Counted from the first letter of the stretch, positions 37,336 to 45,477 are shown. The stretch is 64,000 nucleotides of DNA from an uncultured Lactobacillaceae bacterium (GCA_945273735.1 CALYPJ010000005.1:1-64000), one strand, 5' to 3'. Notes: a model not told the origin generated them from the sequence alone. Translations and numbers: made by a program.

Positions 37336-38210
37336 ATGTCAAGTTAATTATATTTTTTTTAATATTAGTTATTTTTGTTTGTTTGTTGATAAATCATGCT
37401 GTATCCATTATTCCGCAAAATCAAGTAGGGATGGTTTCAACCTTAGGTAAATTTTCAAAAAAAATTGAGCCTGGATTTCATTTGATTTTACCCTTTATAA
37501 CTCATGTAGATCGGGTAGATTTGGCGCAAGTTCCTTTAAAGTTAAATGAGCAATCGGTTATTTCAAAAGATAACGCTGAAGTAATTATTAGCTTATCTTT
37601 AAATTATCATGTTACTGATCCATATAAATTTACTTTTGAAAATGCTGATTCAGTTCAAAGCATGATTCAACAATCACGAGCTCACCTAAGAGGAATTATC
37701 GGTACTATGGATTTAAATGAAGTTTTAAATGGTACTGAAAGAATTAATGCGGCTCTTTCTAAAGAATTAGGTTCTATCACTGATTCTTATGGGGTAAATG
37801 TTGATCGAATTAATATTGACACAATACAACCTACTCCGGAAATTCAAGAATCGATGAATAAACAAATTAATGCTACTAGAGAGCGAGAAGCAGCAATTGC
37901 TAAAGCTGAAGGTGAAGCTCGAAGTATTGAATTAACAAATAAGGCTAAAAATGATGCTTTGATTGCAACTGCTGAAGCAAATGCTCAGGCTGCTAGAGTA
38001 GCTGCTGATGCAGAAGCTTATCGTATTTCTCAAGAAAACGAAATTCTATGTAAAACCTCAAAACAGTATTTGGCGGCACAAAATATTGAAGCATTTGCTA
38101 AATTAGCAAATAGTAGTGCCAACACAGTGGTCATTCCAACTTCAGTTTCAGATTCTTTAGGTCAAATTATGACTTTTGGGGAATTGGTTAAGCAAAAGAA
38201 AGAAGATTAG
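37332..38210 (+). CDS. SPFH/stomatin-family membrane protein (slipin-like)
   Basis: This 292-aa protein has one N-terminal membrane helix (LIIFFLILVIFVCLLINHA) followed by the SPFH/band 7 domain: IPQNQVGMVSTLGKFSKKIEPGFHLILPFI, VISKDNAEVIISLSLNYHVTDP, LRGIIGTMDLNEVL. A long Ala/Glu-rich helix follows (REREAAIAKAEGEARSIEL ... AEANAQAARVAADAEAY). Stomatin-type proteins organise membrane microdomains and regulate proteases. It is coupled to the NfeD-like gene before it and followed by a Nudix gene two bases later. Confidence 0.9.
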   Translation: MNVKLIIFFLILVIFVCLLINHAVSIIPQNQVGMVSTLGKFSKKIEPGFHLILPFITHVDRVDLAQVPLKLNEQSVISKDNAEVIISLSLNYHVTDPYKFTFENADSVQSMIQQSRAHLRGIIGTMDLNEVLNGTERINAALSKELGSITDSYGVNVDRINIDTIQPTPEIQESMNKQINATREREAAIAKAEGEARSIELTNKAKNDALIATAEANAQAARVAADAEAYRISQENEILCKTSKQYLAAQNIEAFAKLANSSANTVVIPTSVSDSLGQIMTFGELVKQKKED

Positions 38211-38212
38211 TT

Positions 38213-38773
38213 TTGAAATTAAATAAAAAAGGCGCAAATGGTAAAATTTTAAATGAAAAAAAATTATATCAGGGTCCAATTTTTGATTTAGTTCAACAAA
38301 AAATAAAAACGCCTGATAATTTGACAGTTGATCGAGATTTAATTAGACATACTCCTGCTGTCAATATTTTGGCAATTAGTTCAAATCATCAAGTTATTTT
38401 GAATCAAGAATATCGTGTGGGGGTTAACCAGGAAGTAATTGCATTGCCCGCAGGATTAATTGATAATGGTGAAACAGCGATTGAGGCTGCTCAAAGAGAA
38501 TTACAAGAAGAGACAGGATATCAAGCAAAAAAAGTAAAAATTATGTCAACATTGACAAGTTCAGATGGATTTACTACGGAAAAAGTTAGTTTAGCTTTAG
38601 TCAAATTTGATCCTCAAAATCGTGGGAAACATCATTTTGATTATGATGAATTTATTACTAATGATTTGGTTCCTTTTTCTGAAGTATTAAAGATGGTTAA
38701 AGATGGGCGCATTTTTTCGGCTCATTCTGTTGCTTCAATTTTATATTTTAATAATTTTGAGCGAGATTTTTAA
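38213..38773 (+). CDS. Nudix hydrolase, probable ADP-ribose pyrophosphatase
   Basis: This 186-aa enzyme has a complete Nudix box: GLIDNGETAIEAAQRELQEETGY matches GX5EX7REUXEEXGU exactly, giving the Mg-binding helix. The preceding VILNQEYRVGVNQEVIALPAG is typical of the NudF/ADP-ribose pyrophosphatase subgroup. The start is TTG two bases after the SPFH stop. It probably cleans up ADP-ribose or similar nucleotides in the cytoplasm. The diesterase gene follows after one base. Confidence 0.88.
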   Translation: MKLNKKGANGKILNEKKLYQGPIFDLVQQKIKTPDNLTVDRDLIRHTPAVNILAISSNHQVILNQEYRVGVNQEVIALPAGLIDNGETAIEAAQRELQEETGYQAKKVKIMSTLTSSDGFTTEKVSLALVKFDPQNRGKHHFDYDEFITNDLVPFSEVLKMVKDGRIFSAHSVASILYFNNFERDF

Positions 38774-38774
38774 A

Positions 38775-39485
38775 ATGAGTTTAGTTTTTGCTCATCGTGG
38801 TGTTCACCAATTTTATCCAGAAAATTCAATGGCTTCCTTTAGGGAAGCTATTAATTTAAAAGCTGATGGTATTGAAACTGATGTCCATTTAACTAAAGAT
38901 AATGTTCCAGTTATTTTTCATGATGAAAATTTAAAACGTATGGTGGGTAAAAATGAATATCTCAAAAATTTAACTTTAGCTGAGATAAAACAATTTCATC
39001 TTAAAAATTCGTCAGAAAAAGTACCAACTCTTAAGCAATTATTGAGTTATTTAAACTCAGTAAATTATCATGGAGTTTTAAATCTTGAAATAAAAACTGA
39101 CCAAATTCATTATTCAAAAATTGAAGATATTGTTACGGCGATAGTAGATCAATATGTTACTAATTATCGTATTATTTTTTCTAGTTTTTATGCACCAAGT
39201 TTAAAGAGAATTCATCAAATAAGTAATCGAGAATGCGCTTATTTATTTAAGAAAAATGATCAAATTGGCCAACAGCTTTATCATCAAGGTATTGTTCAAA
39301 GTTTTCATTCGAAATATTCTTATATTATAAAAAATAACACTATACCTCTTAGGGTTTGGACAATTAATCGGGTAAGACAAATGAAAATTTGTTTTTTATT
39401 AAACATTGAAGGAATTATTACTGATAACTATAATTTAGCCAAAAAAGTTCAGAATAAAATTAATAATTATAAAAATTGCTACTAA
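38775..39485 (+). CDS. Glycerophosphodiester phosphodiesterase
   Basis: This 236-aa cytoplasmic GDPD-family enzyme hydrolyses glycerophosphodiesters to glycerol 3-phosphate and an alcohol. The N-terminus chosen, MSLVFAHRGVHQFYPENSMASF, carries the first catalytic His-Arg-Gly and Glu-Asn. The metal ligands follow in GIETDVHLTKDNVPVIFHDENL. A longer start inside the Nudix gene would add a hydrophobic stretch but has no ribosome site, so the ATG two bases after the Nudix stop is used. It is the last gene of the NfeD/SPFH/Nudix/GDPD unit. The substrate class is from family knowledge. Confidence 0.9.
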   Translation: MSLVFAHRGVHQFYPENSMASFREAINLKADGIETDVHLTKDNVPVIFHDENLKRMVGKNEYLKNLTLAEIKQFHLKNSSEKVPTLKQLLSYLNSVNYHGVLNLEIKTDQIHYSKIEDIVTAIVDQYVTNYRIIFSSFYAPSLKRIHQISNRECAYLFKKNDQIGQQLYHQGIVQSFHSKYSYIIKNNTIPLRVWTINRVRQMKICFLLNIEGIITDNYNLAKKVQNKINNYKNCY

Positions 39486-39624
39486 TTATTTTAATATCTT
39501 AAACTATTATTTTTAAAATAATTAAGATGTATAAATATAGGTTAAGTTTGAAGATATAATAAATTAAAAAAAGTCCGTAATTGTTAATTTTAATGAAGTA
39601 CTTCCAATTTAAATAATTACGATT

Positions 39625-39650
39625 AATCACTTTAGACTAGTGATTTTTTG
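39625..39650 (+). terminator. Terminator of the NfeD-GDPD unit, overlapping the rpiR 3' end
   Basis: AATCACT and AGTGATT pair around TTAGACT-type loop bases and run into TTTTTG on the plus strand. The stem overlaps the stop codon of the convergent rpiR-type gene. It lies about 140 bases behind the GDPD stop. Confidence 0.6.
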
Positions 39651-40489
39651 TTAATTATATTTGTTTTGTGGTATGAATTTTGAATTTGGAGAGCACATTG
39701 ATCATAATTTTGCTGAAAATAACAGTAATAAAGAAGATCTATCGAATATAACTGACCTAATAAACTTGTAGTTGAGGAAGTACGCATTTTATTAGGAAAT
39801 GAAGTAGAACTATAAGTTAAAGTTAGATCTGCCTCTTTAGCAAGTGTACTTTTAGGTGTACGAGTTAAAACAACAGTGGTAATACCTTCAGGAACAGTTT
39901 TTAAAACATTTTTTAAAATTGGACGTTCACCACTATTAGAAATAATTAAAAGAATACCTGGTGTGGGTTGATTAGCTATGTGAGCAGTCATTTCATCAAT
40001 ATCATGCCCTAAGAATGGAGTTAAACCTAGCTTGCCAAATTTTTGCACAAAATCGATAGCAGCTAAAAGTGATGAACCAATTCCATAAACGCTAATGCTC
40101 TTGCTTTTAGCAATTGCTCTAGCAACATTTTGTATTGATACGTCAGACATAATTTTATTGGTATCTTCCAAAGTTTGTTGGATACGTACAGTTAGTTTTT
40201 CTTTTATTCTTGGTAAACTTTCGTCAGGAGTAATTTCTTTTAATAGAGACTTATCTAAATTATTTAAAGCAGAAAGCTTGATCTTAAAATCTGAAAAGCC
40301 ACTAGCACCAACAGTTCGAGAAAAGCGTACGATGGTTGCTTGACTAGTTTGACAAGAATCAGCTAATTCTTTAATACTCATTTTTAGAACTTTATTTTGA
40401 TTATCAAGAACATATTGAGCAATTCTTTTTTCTGTAAAACTAAAACTTTTTAAGTTCTCTTTAATTTTTAACAATAAATTCTCAGTCAT
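39632..40489 (-). CDS. RpiR/MurR family transcriptional regulator
   Basis: This 285-aa regulator of sugar or amino-sugar genes has an N-terminal HTH domain (FSFTEKRIAQYVLDNQNKVLKMSIKELADSCQTSQATIVRFSRTVGASGFSDFK). A C-terminal SIS domain binds phosphosugars (SISVYGIGSSLLAAIDFVQKF ... GILLIISNSGERPILKNVL). The family usually controls neighbouring sugar catabolism genes; here no such gene adjoins, so its target is unclear. Upstream on the minus strand there is a weak AAAGAGAG ribosome site. It is convergent with the GDPD gene. Confidence 0.9.
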   Translation of the reverse strand: MTENLLLKIKENLKSFSFTEKRIAQYVLDNQNKVLKMSIKELADSCQTSQATIVRFSRTVGASGFSDFKIKLSALNNLDKSLLKEITPDESLPRIKEKLTVRIQQTLEDTNKIMSDVSIQNVARAIAKSKSISVYGIGSSLLAAIDFVQKFGKLGLTPFLGHDIDEMTAHIANQPTPGILLIISNSGERPILKNVLKTVPEGITTVVLTRTPKSTLAKEADLTLTYSSTSFPNKMRTSSTTSLLGQLYSIDLLYYCYFQQNYDQCALQIQNSYHKTNIINKKSLV

Positions 40490-40783
40490 AATGTTTTCTC
40501 TCTTTATTCTGTTTTTCTCCTAAAATAGCCTTCATTTATTATCATAATTCCTAAAGTTAAGTTTATTTGAGAAAAATAATACTAAACCGCACGGATAATT
40601 TATGAAAATTGCATTCACTGAATAAGACTTTGCTAAATACTATGGCATGATAAAAAATCCATATTTTACTGTAGGTAAAGTTAGACTTTAATTATGGAAA
40701 TATTTAAAATTAAAATCCTGATCATTTAGTTCATTACTTTTTTCTAAAATTATTCCATAACAAGTACCTCTTTTATGACTTCT

Positions 40784-40792
40784 TGATATAAT
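40784..40792 (+). promoter_or_regulatory. Extended -10 promoter in the intergenic gap
   Basis: TGATATAAT is a perfect TGn-TATAAT extended -10. No good -35 is seen at 16-18 bases. The predicted start is near 40799 and a terminator-like hairpin lies about 60 bases further on. Confidence 0.5.
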
Positions 40793-40798
40793 ACACTA

Positions 40799-40870
40799 AA
40801 AATGATAAATTGCGAAAGAAAAAATGAAGTTTTTTAAGAAAAATTTTCATTAAGTCTTCATTTTTTATTT
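40799..40870 (+). ncRNA. Candidate small RNA or leader transcript of about 70 nt
   Basis: This is the stretch between an extended -10 promoter and a terminator hairpin, with no annotated gene. It also contains an 11-codon frame (MINCERKNEVF) starting three bases after the predicted transcript start and running into the hairpin. No known RNA family was recognised. It could be an independent small RNA, a leader with attenuation for the aldo/keto reductase gene 310 bases on, or chance in AT-rich DNA. Confidence 0.3.
40819..40866 (+). terminator. Terminator-like hairpin in the intergenic gap
   Basis: AAAAAATGAAG and CTTCATTTTTT are perfect 11-base complements separated by 26 bases, and the second arm ends in six T. 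Most of the pairs are A-T, so the strength is uncertain. Confidence 0.5.
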
Positions 40871-41179
40871 AATAAATTAAAGGACCTTCTTTTTTTTATT
40901 TTTTTTAATATTTATAATTATAGTTTAAATTGCTATTTGAACAGCTTTTTTTGAATAATCTTTGTTAAAATTTATGAATTTTTTTCCTGAACGCTATTAA
41001 TAAATTGTACTTCAAGTTTTTCATTATTTTTTAGAAATATTACATTTTGCAAATTAAGCTTTTTAAAAATTAAAACAAAACTTCATCCGTTTTTTATAAT
41101 TTCTAAAGATTTATTTTTAGATTTTGGTTTATATGAGTAGAATAGATTATGTAATTATTTTGAAGGAGGATTTGATGAA

Positions 41180-42019
41180 GTGATGGAAACATTTACATTA
41201 AATAACGGAGTCAAGATTCCTAAAATTGGTTTTGGTACCTGGCAAATTCAGGAAGGTGATGATACCTATAATGCAGTAAAATGGGCTTTAGCTGCAGGAT
41301 ACCGCCATATTGATACCGCCCTATCCTATCACAATGAAAAAAGCGTTGGTAAAGCAATTAAAGAATCTGGAATTCCTAGATCTGAAATTTTTGTTACAAC
41401 AAAAGAACCAGCAGAAGATAAATCTTATGATGAGGCTCTAAGCGATTTCGATCAATCTTTAGAAAACTTAGAACTGGACTATGTTGACTTATATTTAATT
41501 CATGCTCCTTGGTTGTGGGGATTAGCTGGGAAAAGTTACCATAAGCAAAACTTAGAGGTGTGGCGTGCCTTTTCTGAAATTTATCAAAGTGGTAGAGCTA
41601 AAGCAATTGGCGTATCAAATTTTGATATACGCGATTTGGAAAATTTAATAGATAACAGTAAAATAAAGCCAATGGTTAATCAAATTCAGTATTATGTTGG
41701 ATTTACGGAGCCAAAAATAGCTAAATTTTGCCGAGAAAATAATATTTTAATTGAGGCGTATTCCCCCTTAGCAACAGGTGATTTACTTATGAATCCTACA
41801 ATTAAAAAATTAGCAAGTAAATATAATGTAACTCCCGCACAATTAGCTTTAGAGTTTGTTTTAGAAAATAATGTTTTACCGTTGCCTCGATCAGCTAATA
41901 AAAATCATATTATTGAAAATTTAAAATTAAACTTTAAAATCGAACAAAAAGATTTAGAAATTTTAAGAAAATTACCTGATACTGCGCCGCAACATTATCA
42001 TAATTTAACTCAAGGATAA
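41180..42019 (+). CDS. Aldo/keto reductase (AKR5-like)
   Basis: This 279-aa NADPH-dependent reductase has the AKR start FTLNNGVKIPKIGFGTWQI. The catalytic Asp and Tyr are in RHIDTALSYHNEKSVG, Lys is in FVTTKEPAED and His in VDLYLIHAPW. The cofactor segment is LPRSANKNHIIENL. It is related to 2,5-diketogluconate reductase-type enzymes; the substrate is unknown. The start is unusual. The AAGGAGG site is ideally placed for an ATG at 41175 that reads Met-Lys-stop. Its TGA overlaps a second ATG at 41183, the in-frame Met of this protein. GTG at 41180 is the alternative start used for the coordinates. Confidence 0.9.
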   Translation: MMETFTLNNGVKIPKIGFGTWQIQEGDDTYNAVKWALAAGYRHIDTALSYHNEKSVGKAIKESGIPRSEIFVTTKEPAEDKSYDEALSDFDQSLENLELDYVDLYLIHAPWLWGLAGKSYHKQNLEVWRAFSEIYQSGRAKAIGVSNFDIRDLENLIDNSKIKPMVNQIQYYVGFTEPKIAKFCRENNILIEAYSPLATGDLLMNPTIKKLASKYNVTPAQLALEFVLENNVLPLPRSANKNHIIENLKLNFKIEQKDLEILRKLPDTAPQHYHNLTQG

Positions 42020-42094
42020 TTCAAATTAGTAAATATTAGTAAAATATTCGATTAAAGGTTAATAAAATCTTAAAGGGCTTTTTAAGAGTTAGTT

Positions 42095-42103
42095 TGCTAT
42101 GAT
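42095..42103 (+). promoter_or_regulatory. Extended -10 promoter of the DedA gene
   Basis: TGCTATGAT matches an extended -10 (TGn-TATnAT). It lies 29 bases before the DedA ATG, with an AAAAGGA ribosome site between. No clear -35 is visible. Confidence 0.5.
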
Positions 42104-42132
42104 GTTACTAACGTCAAAAAAAAGGATATTTT

Positions 42133-42774
42133 ATGCAACTTTTAGATTTAGTTTTTCACCTAGAAAAATATTTACCACAATTTATTCAAATGTATGGCTC
42201 TTGGATTTATGTTTTATTTTTTGGAGTCTTATTTGTTGAAACCGGTTTGGTGATTTTTCCATTTTTACCGGGTGATTCAATACTCTTTTTAGGAGGCTCT
42301 TTAGCGGCTTTAAATAACGGAGGAATTAATATTTGGTTTTTAATCATTATTTCCATCGTTGGGGCAGTTTTAGGTGACTTCGTTAATTTTGAAATTGGTA
42401 AACGTTTTGGTCATCACCTTGAAACTAGTAAGAAATGGCAGCGATTTATAAAAAAGGAATACCTAGATCGAGCTCAAAAATTTTTTCAGAAATATGGAAA
42501 ACTGTCCATCTTTTTTGGACGCTTTATGCCAATTATTAGAACAATGGTGCCTTTTGTAGCAGGTACTGCACAAATGCATTATCCACACTTTGCTGTTTAT
42601 AATCTGATTGGTGGAATTGTTTGGGTTTTATTTATGACCTTATTAGGATATTTCTTTGGTCAACATCCTTTCGTTCAGCAACATTTTTCTTTAATTATTA
42701 TTGCCATTATAATTATTTCAGTTTTACCCGCAATTATTATGTGGTTAAAAGGACATTTTTCCAAAAATAATTAA
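42133..42774 (+). CDS. DedA family membrane protein
   Basis: This 213-aa polytopic protein of the DedA/VTT family is implicated in lipid (undecaprenyl phosphate or phosphatidylethanolamine-type) transport across the membrane. Seen are the N-terminal re-entrant motif VETGLVIFPFLPGDSILFLGG, the charged loop GDFVNFEIGKRFG and the signature FFGRFMPIIRTMVPFVAG. Length is typical. It forms a single-gene transcript between the aldo/keto reductase and the FMN riboswitch. The precise substrate in this organism is not known. Confidence 0.9.
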   Translation: MQLLDLVFHLEKYLPQFIQMYGSWIYVLFFGVLFVETGLVIFPFLPGDSILFLGGSLAALNNGGINIWFLIIISIVGAVLGDFVNFEIGKRFGHHLETSKKWQRFIKKEYLDRAQKFFQKYGKLSIFFGRFMPIIRTMVPFVAGTAQMHYPHFAVYNLIGGIVWVLFMTLLGYFFGQHPFVQQHFSLIIIAIIIISVLPAIIMWLKGHFSKNN

Positions 42775-42871
42775 ATTGTGAAATTATTTAAAGATAATTT
42801 TTGCTTTCTAGCATAAATGTAGAAAATTTATGTTGTAAACTGACTTTTATGTTAAACTTAACTTGATTATT

Positions 42872-42998
42872 AACTTCTTCGGGGTCGGGTGTAATTCCCA
42901 ATCGGCGGTAATTTTTAGAAGTCCGCGACCTGCTTTTTGGCAGCTGATCTGGTGAGATTCCAGGACCGACAGTAAAAGTCTGGATGAGAGAAGAAGTT
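42872..42998 (+). promoter_or_regulatory. FMN riboswitch (RFN element)
   Basis: All conserved blocks of the FMN aptamer are visible in order: GGGGTCGGGTG followed by AATTCCCAATCGGCGGTAAT, then AGTCCGCGACC, a variable stem, GGTGAGATTCCAGGACCGACAGT and AGTCTGGATGAGAGAAG. The closing stem P1 is AACTTCTTC with GAAGAAGTT. An intrinsic terminator follows 48 bases downstream, so control is most likely transcriptional: FMN binding would favour termination before ribU. The downstream genes form a riboflavin uptake system, matching the ligand. Confidence 0.95.
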
Positions 42999-43046
42999 TC
43001 TTCAGCGTCTAAAGCGAATGAAGATTCTTCATTATTATTTGATTTT

Positions 43047-43071
43047 ACCCCACAATAATTGTGGGGTTTTT
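43047..43071 (+). terminator. Riboswitch expression-platform terminator
   Basis: ACCCCACAA and TTGTGGGGT form a perfect 9-bp stem with a three-base loop followed by TTTT. Its location behind the FMN aptamer and before ribU makes it the likely regulated terminator. GAAGATTCTTC just before it may be part of the antiterminator. Confidence 0.85.
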
Positions 43072-43082
43072 AAATGTATTTT

Positions 43083-43109
43083 GCCCGATTAAGTTTTACT
43101 TAATCGGGC
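43083..43109 (+). repeat. Second perfect hairpin between riboswitch terminator and ribU
   Basis: GCCCGATTAAG and CTTAATCGGGC are 11-base perfect complements with a TTTTA loop. Only ATTTTG follows, so it is a poor terminator. It sits 33 bases before the ribU start. It may be a backup terminator, a stabiliser of the mRNA 5' end or a protein-binding site. Confidence 0.7.
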
Positions 43110-43141
43110 ATTTTGAGAAGAAAATATAAAGGGAAAAATAA

Positions 43142-43798
43142 ATGCAAAAAAATCAAAATTATATTCGATATTTAACTTTTTTAGCAGCTTTTGGAGCTTT
43201 AGCATATTTATCTACTTTTTTTAAAATACATTTAATTTCATTTTTAAATTATGAACCAAAAGACGTAATTCTAATTTTAGGCGGGATGGTTTTTGGACCA
43301 GTTTTCGCTCTTGTTTTGTGTGTATTAGTTCCATTTGTTGAAATGATAACTATTAGTTCAACAGGAATTATTGGTTTTGTCATGAATGTGATAGCTGCAA
43401 TTTGTTTTGTTTTACCGCCGGTTTTGGTTTTTCATAAAAAAAAGGAAATAAAACATTTAATTCTTGGTTTAATTTTAGGGATAATAATGTTAACAGTTTC
43501 AATGATTTTATGGAATTATTTACTTACGCCAATCTTTTTCGGATATTCACGATCGACTGTTATTAAAATGTTAATTCCAATTATTTTACCCTTTAATTTA
43601 ATTAAAGGCGGTTTAAATTCTTTATTTATTTTAATTTTATATCGTCCAATTATTCAAGGATTGATGAAAAGTAAAATATTACAAACTAGTGATTTTAATT
43701 TAATTAAAAACGAAAAAAAATGGACAAATTTAGTAATGATTTTGATCGTTACCGCCTCAATAATTTTATTAGTATTAAGTTATTTTAAAGTTGTCTAA
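43142..43798 (+). CDS. ribU: Riboflavin ECF transporter substrate-binding subunit RibU
   Basis: This 218-aa integral membrane S component has about six helices. The family motif LNYEPKDVILILGGMVFGPVFAL near the first third and ISSTGIIGFVMNVIAA fit RibU, as does FNLIKGGLNSLFILILY near the end. The FMN riboswitch directly upstream gives strong support for riboflavin as substrate. RibU normally shares a general ECF module; here three ECF genes follow in the same operon. The ribosome site is AAAGGGA. Confidence 0.9.
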   Translation: MQKNQNYIRYLTFLAAFGALAYLSTFFKIHLISFLNYEPKDVILILGGMVFGPVFALVLCVLVPFVEMITISSTGIIGFVMNVIAAICFVLPPVLVFHKKKEIKHLILGLILGIIMLTVSMILWNYLLTPIFFGYSRSTVIKMLIPIILPFNLIKGGLNSLFILILYRPIIQGLMKSKILQTSDFNLIKNEKKWTNLVMILIVTASIILLVLSYFKVV

Positions 43799-43810
43799 GG
43801 AGGATAACAG

Positions 43811-44674
43811 ATGGCAAACCCATTACTAGAAGTTAAACAGCTTCAATACTCTAGTGAAGAATTAATTGACTTAAATTTAACAGTAAAAAAAAAGGAAATT
43901 ATTCATCAAGTAAGCTTTACAATTAATCATCACGAATTTGTTGGTTTGGTCGGACCTAATGGTTCAGGAAAAACTACTTTAAGTAAGTTACTAACTAAAA
44001 TTATTGAACCTAGTAATGGGCATATTTTATTAGATGGGGTAGATTATGTTGATTTTAGGCCATCTTGGAAATTACATCAGGAAGTCAGTCTAGTATTTCA
44101 ACAGGTCTCTTCGCAATTTATCGGAACTGATTTTATTACTGACTTAACTTTAAGTTTAAAGAACTTTGGTTGGTCAATTGCTAAAATTGAAAATAGAATT
44201 AAGCAATTAACTAAACAATTACATTTAAAATCGTTAATTAAACGCCCTTTTAGAGAATTATCAGGTGGTCAACAGCAACTTCTTGCGATCGCTGAAGCAA
44301 TTGCAGTAAAACCTAAGCTTTTAGTTTTAGATGAACCAACAGCACAGTTAGACTCAGAAAACACTTTTTTGGTGGATCAATTATTAGCAAAAATTTTTAA
44401 AGAAGAGTCGACTTCTATTTTACTAATCAGTCATAAACCAATTGAATTAAGTTTGACCCAAAAATTGTTGACCTTGAATCAAGGTACACTTACAGGAAAT
44501 TATTCTACTAATGAGTTTTTATTAGATAGTAACCTGTTAAAAGAAAATCAGCTTATAATTCCAGCAACATTAGCTATACGTGATTATGTTTATAAATTAA
44601 CTAAAGTACAATTACCATTAGTAGATTTAAGCATAAATTCTTTGATTAAGGCTATTGAAACTGTATTATGTTAA
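43811..44674 (+). CDS. ECF transporter ATPase, EcfA type
   Basis: This 287-aa ATPase energises an ECF vitamin transporter. Walker A is GPNGSGKTT (about residue 53), the Q-loop FQQVSSQFIGTD, the signature ELSGGQQQLLAIAEAI and Walker B LLVLDEPTAQLD, and the H-loop ILLISHKP is intact. A C-terminal extension of about 60 residues is present, as in EcfA proteins. It starts 12 bases after ribU behind AAGGAGG and overlaps the next ATPase gene by seven bases. It differs from the usual ecfA1-ecfA2-ecfT locus near ribosomal protein genes by lying with ribU. Confidence 0.88.
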   Translation: MANPLLEVKQLQYSSEELIDLNLTVKKKEIIHQVSFTINHHEFVGLVGPNGSGKTTLSKLLTKIIEPSNGHILLDGVDYVDFRPSWKLHQEVSLVFQQVSSQFIGTDFITDLTLSLKNFGWSIAKIENRIKQLTKQLHLKSLIKRPFRELSGGQQQLLAIAEAIAVKPKLLVLDEPTAQLDSENTFLVDQLLAKIFKEESTSILLISHKPIELSLTQKLLTLNQGTLTGNYSTNEFLLDSNLLKENQLIIPATLAIRDYVYKLTKVQLPLVDLSINSLIKAIETVLC

Positions 44675-45477
44675 AAATTAGTAATTTAACTTATCAATTT
44701 ACATCACATATTCTTCCATTATTTCCACATTTAAATTTTACTTTACATAAAGGTGAAATTTATGCTCTTTTAGGAGTTAATGGGGTTGGTAAAACAACAT
44801 TATTAAAAATATTAAGTGGCCTTTTGAAACCGAGTCAAGGCAAAGTTTTTTGGCACGATCAAAATATTTATCAGTCAAAAAAAATTCTGCGTCAATACCG
44901 ATCTCAAATTGGATTCTGTTTACAAGACCCGGAACACCTATTTTTTAAACAAACAGTTGCAGATGAGTTGAAATATCACCATGTTGGAAATGTTGCGAAG
45001 ATTATTAAACAATTTAAGTTGGAGCATTTATTAAATTATTCTCCTTTTGAACTTTCCGGTGGTCAAAAGAAAATTTTACAGTTAGCAATAATGCTTTTAA
45101 AAAAGCCAGAAATTTTAATAGGAGATGAAATTACTGCTGGATTAGATACTAAAGGACAAAGTTTAATTGCAAAAAATTTACAAAAATATAAAAAAGATCA
45201 TATTGTACTTTTAGTCAATCATGATCTTAATCAAGTTATCCAAATGTGTGATAAGTTTCTTTTTTTATCTTCAGAAAAATTTCAAGTAATGACTTTAACT
45301 GATATTTTAAATTATCCAACTATTTTTCAAAAATTCGGACTAATTCCTCCTGATACAATTAAAATTGGTCAAGAGTTAATTGCTAGAGATATTTTATTAC
45401 CAGACACAATTTATTCTAATAGTGAAAAAATTGCACAAATAATTGCAACTTTAATTAATCAAAAGAAAGCAAAATAA
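44668..45477 (+). CDS. ECF transporter ATPase, EcfA' type
   Basis: This second ECF ATPase has 269 aa. Walker A is GVNGVGKTT, the Q-loop CLQDPEHLFFKQTV is of the EcfA kind, the signature is ELSGGQKKILQLAI and the H-loop VLLVNHDLNQV. Walker B reads ILIGDEITAGLD, so Ile stands where Pro is usual after the catalytic Glu. The Glu itself is kept, so activity is likely. It overlaps both neighbours (ecfA by seven bases, ecfT by one), a sign of tight stoichiometric coupling. Confidence 0.88.
   Translation: MLKISNLTYQFTSHILPLFPHLNFTLHKGEIYALLGVNGVGKTTLLKILSGLLKPSQGKVFWHDQNIYQSKKILRQYRSQIGFCLQDPEHLFFKQTVADELKYHHVGNVAKIIKQFKLEHLLNYSPFELSGGQKKILQLAIMLLKKPEILIGDEITAGLDTKGQSLIAKNLQKYKKDHIVLLVNHDLNQVIQMCDKFLFLSSEKFQVMTLTDILNYPTIFQKFGLIPPDTIKIGQELIARDILLPDTIYSNSEKIAQIIATLINQKKAK

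Larger units (their letters stand above)
40490..41179. other. AT-rich intergenic gap of 690 bases
   Basis: No long open frame is present. It holds the rpiR upstream region, a short promoter/terminator unit (see the entries at 40784-40866) and the upstream region of the aldo/keto reductase gene. On the plus strand near 40602 MKIAFTE is followed by a stop and DFAKYYGMIKNPYFTVGKVRL. On the minus strand around 40990-41110 there is KKLNLQNVIFLKNNEKLEVQ with INSVQEKNS before a stop. Either may be a gene remnant, but I recognise neither. Confidence 0.5.

Noticed and set aside
37262..37450. Frame of 62 codons between the NfeD-like and SPFH genes
   Set aside because: Overlaps both genes in another frame and has no start signal.
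38703..38774. Hydrophobic N-terminal extension of the glycerophosphodiesterase
   Set aside because: It lies inside the Nudix gene, has no ribosome site, and the catalytic domain starts right at the ATG at 38775.
40095..40343. Plus-strand frame of 82 codons inside the RpiR gene
   Set aside because: Antisense shadow of the SIS-domain gene, with no supporting signals.
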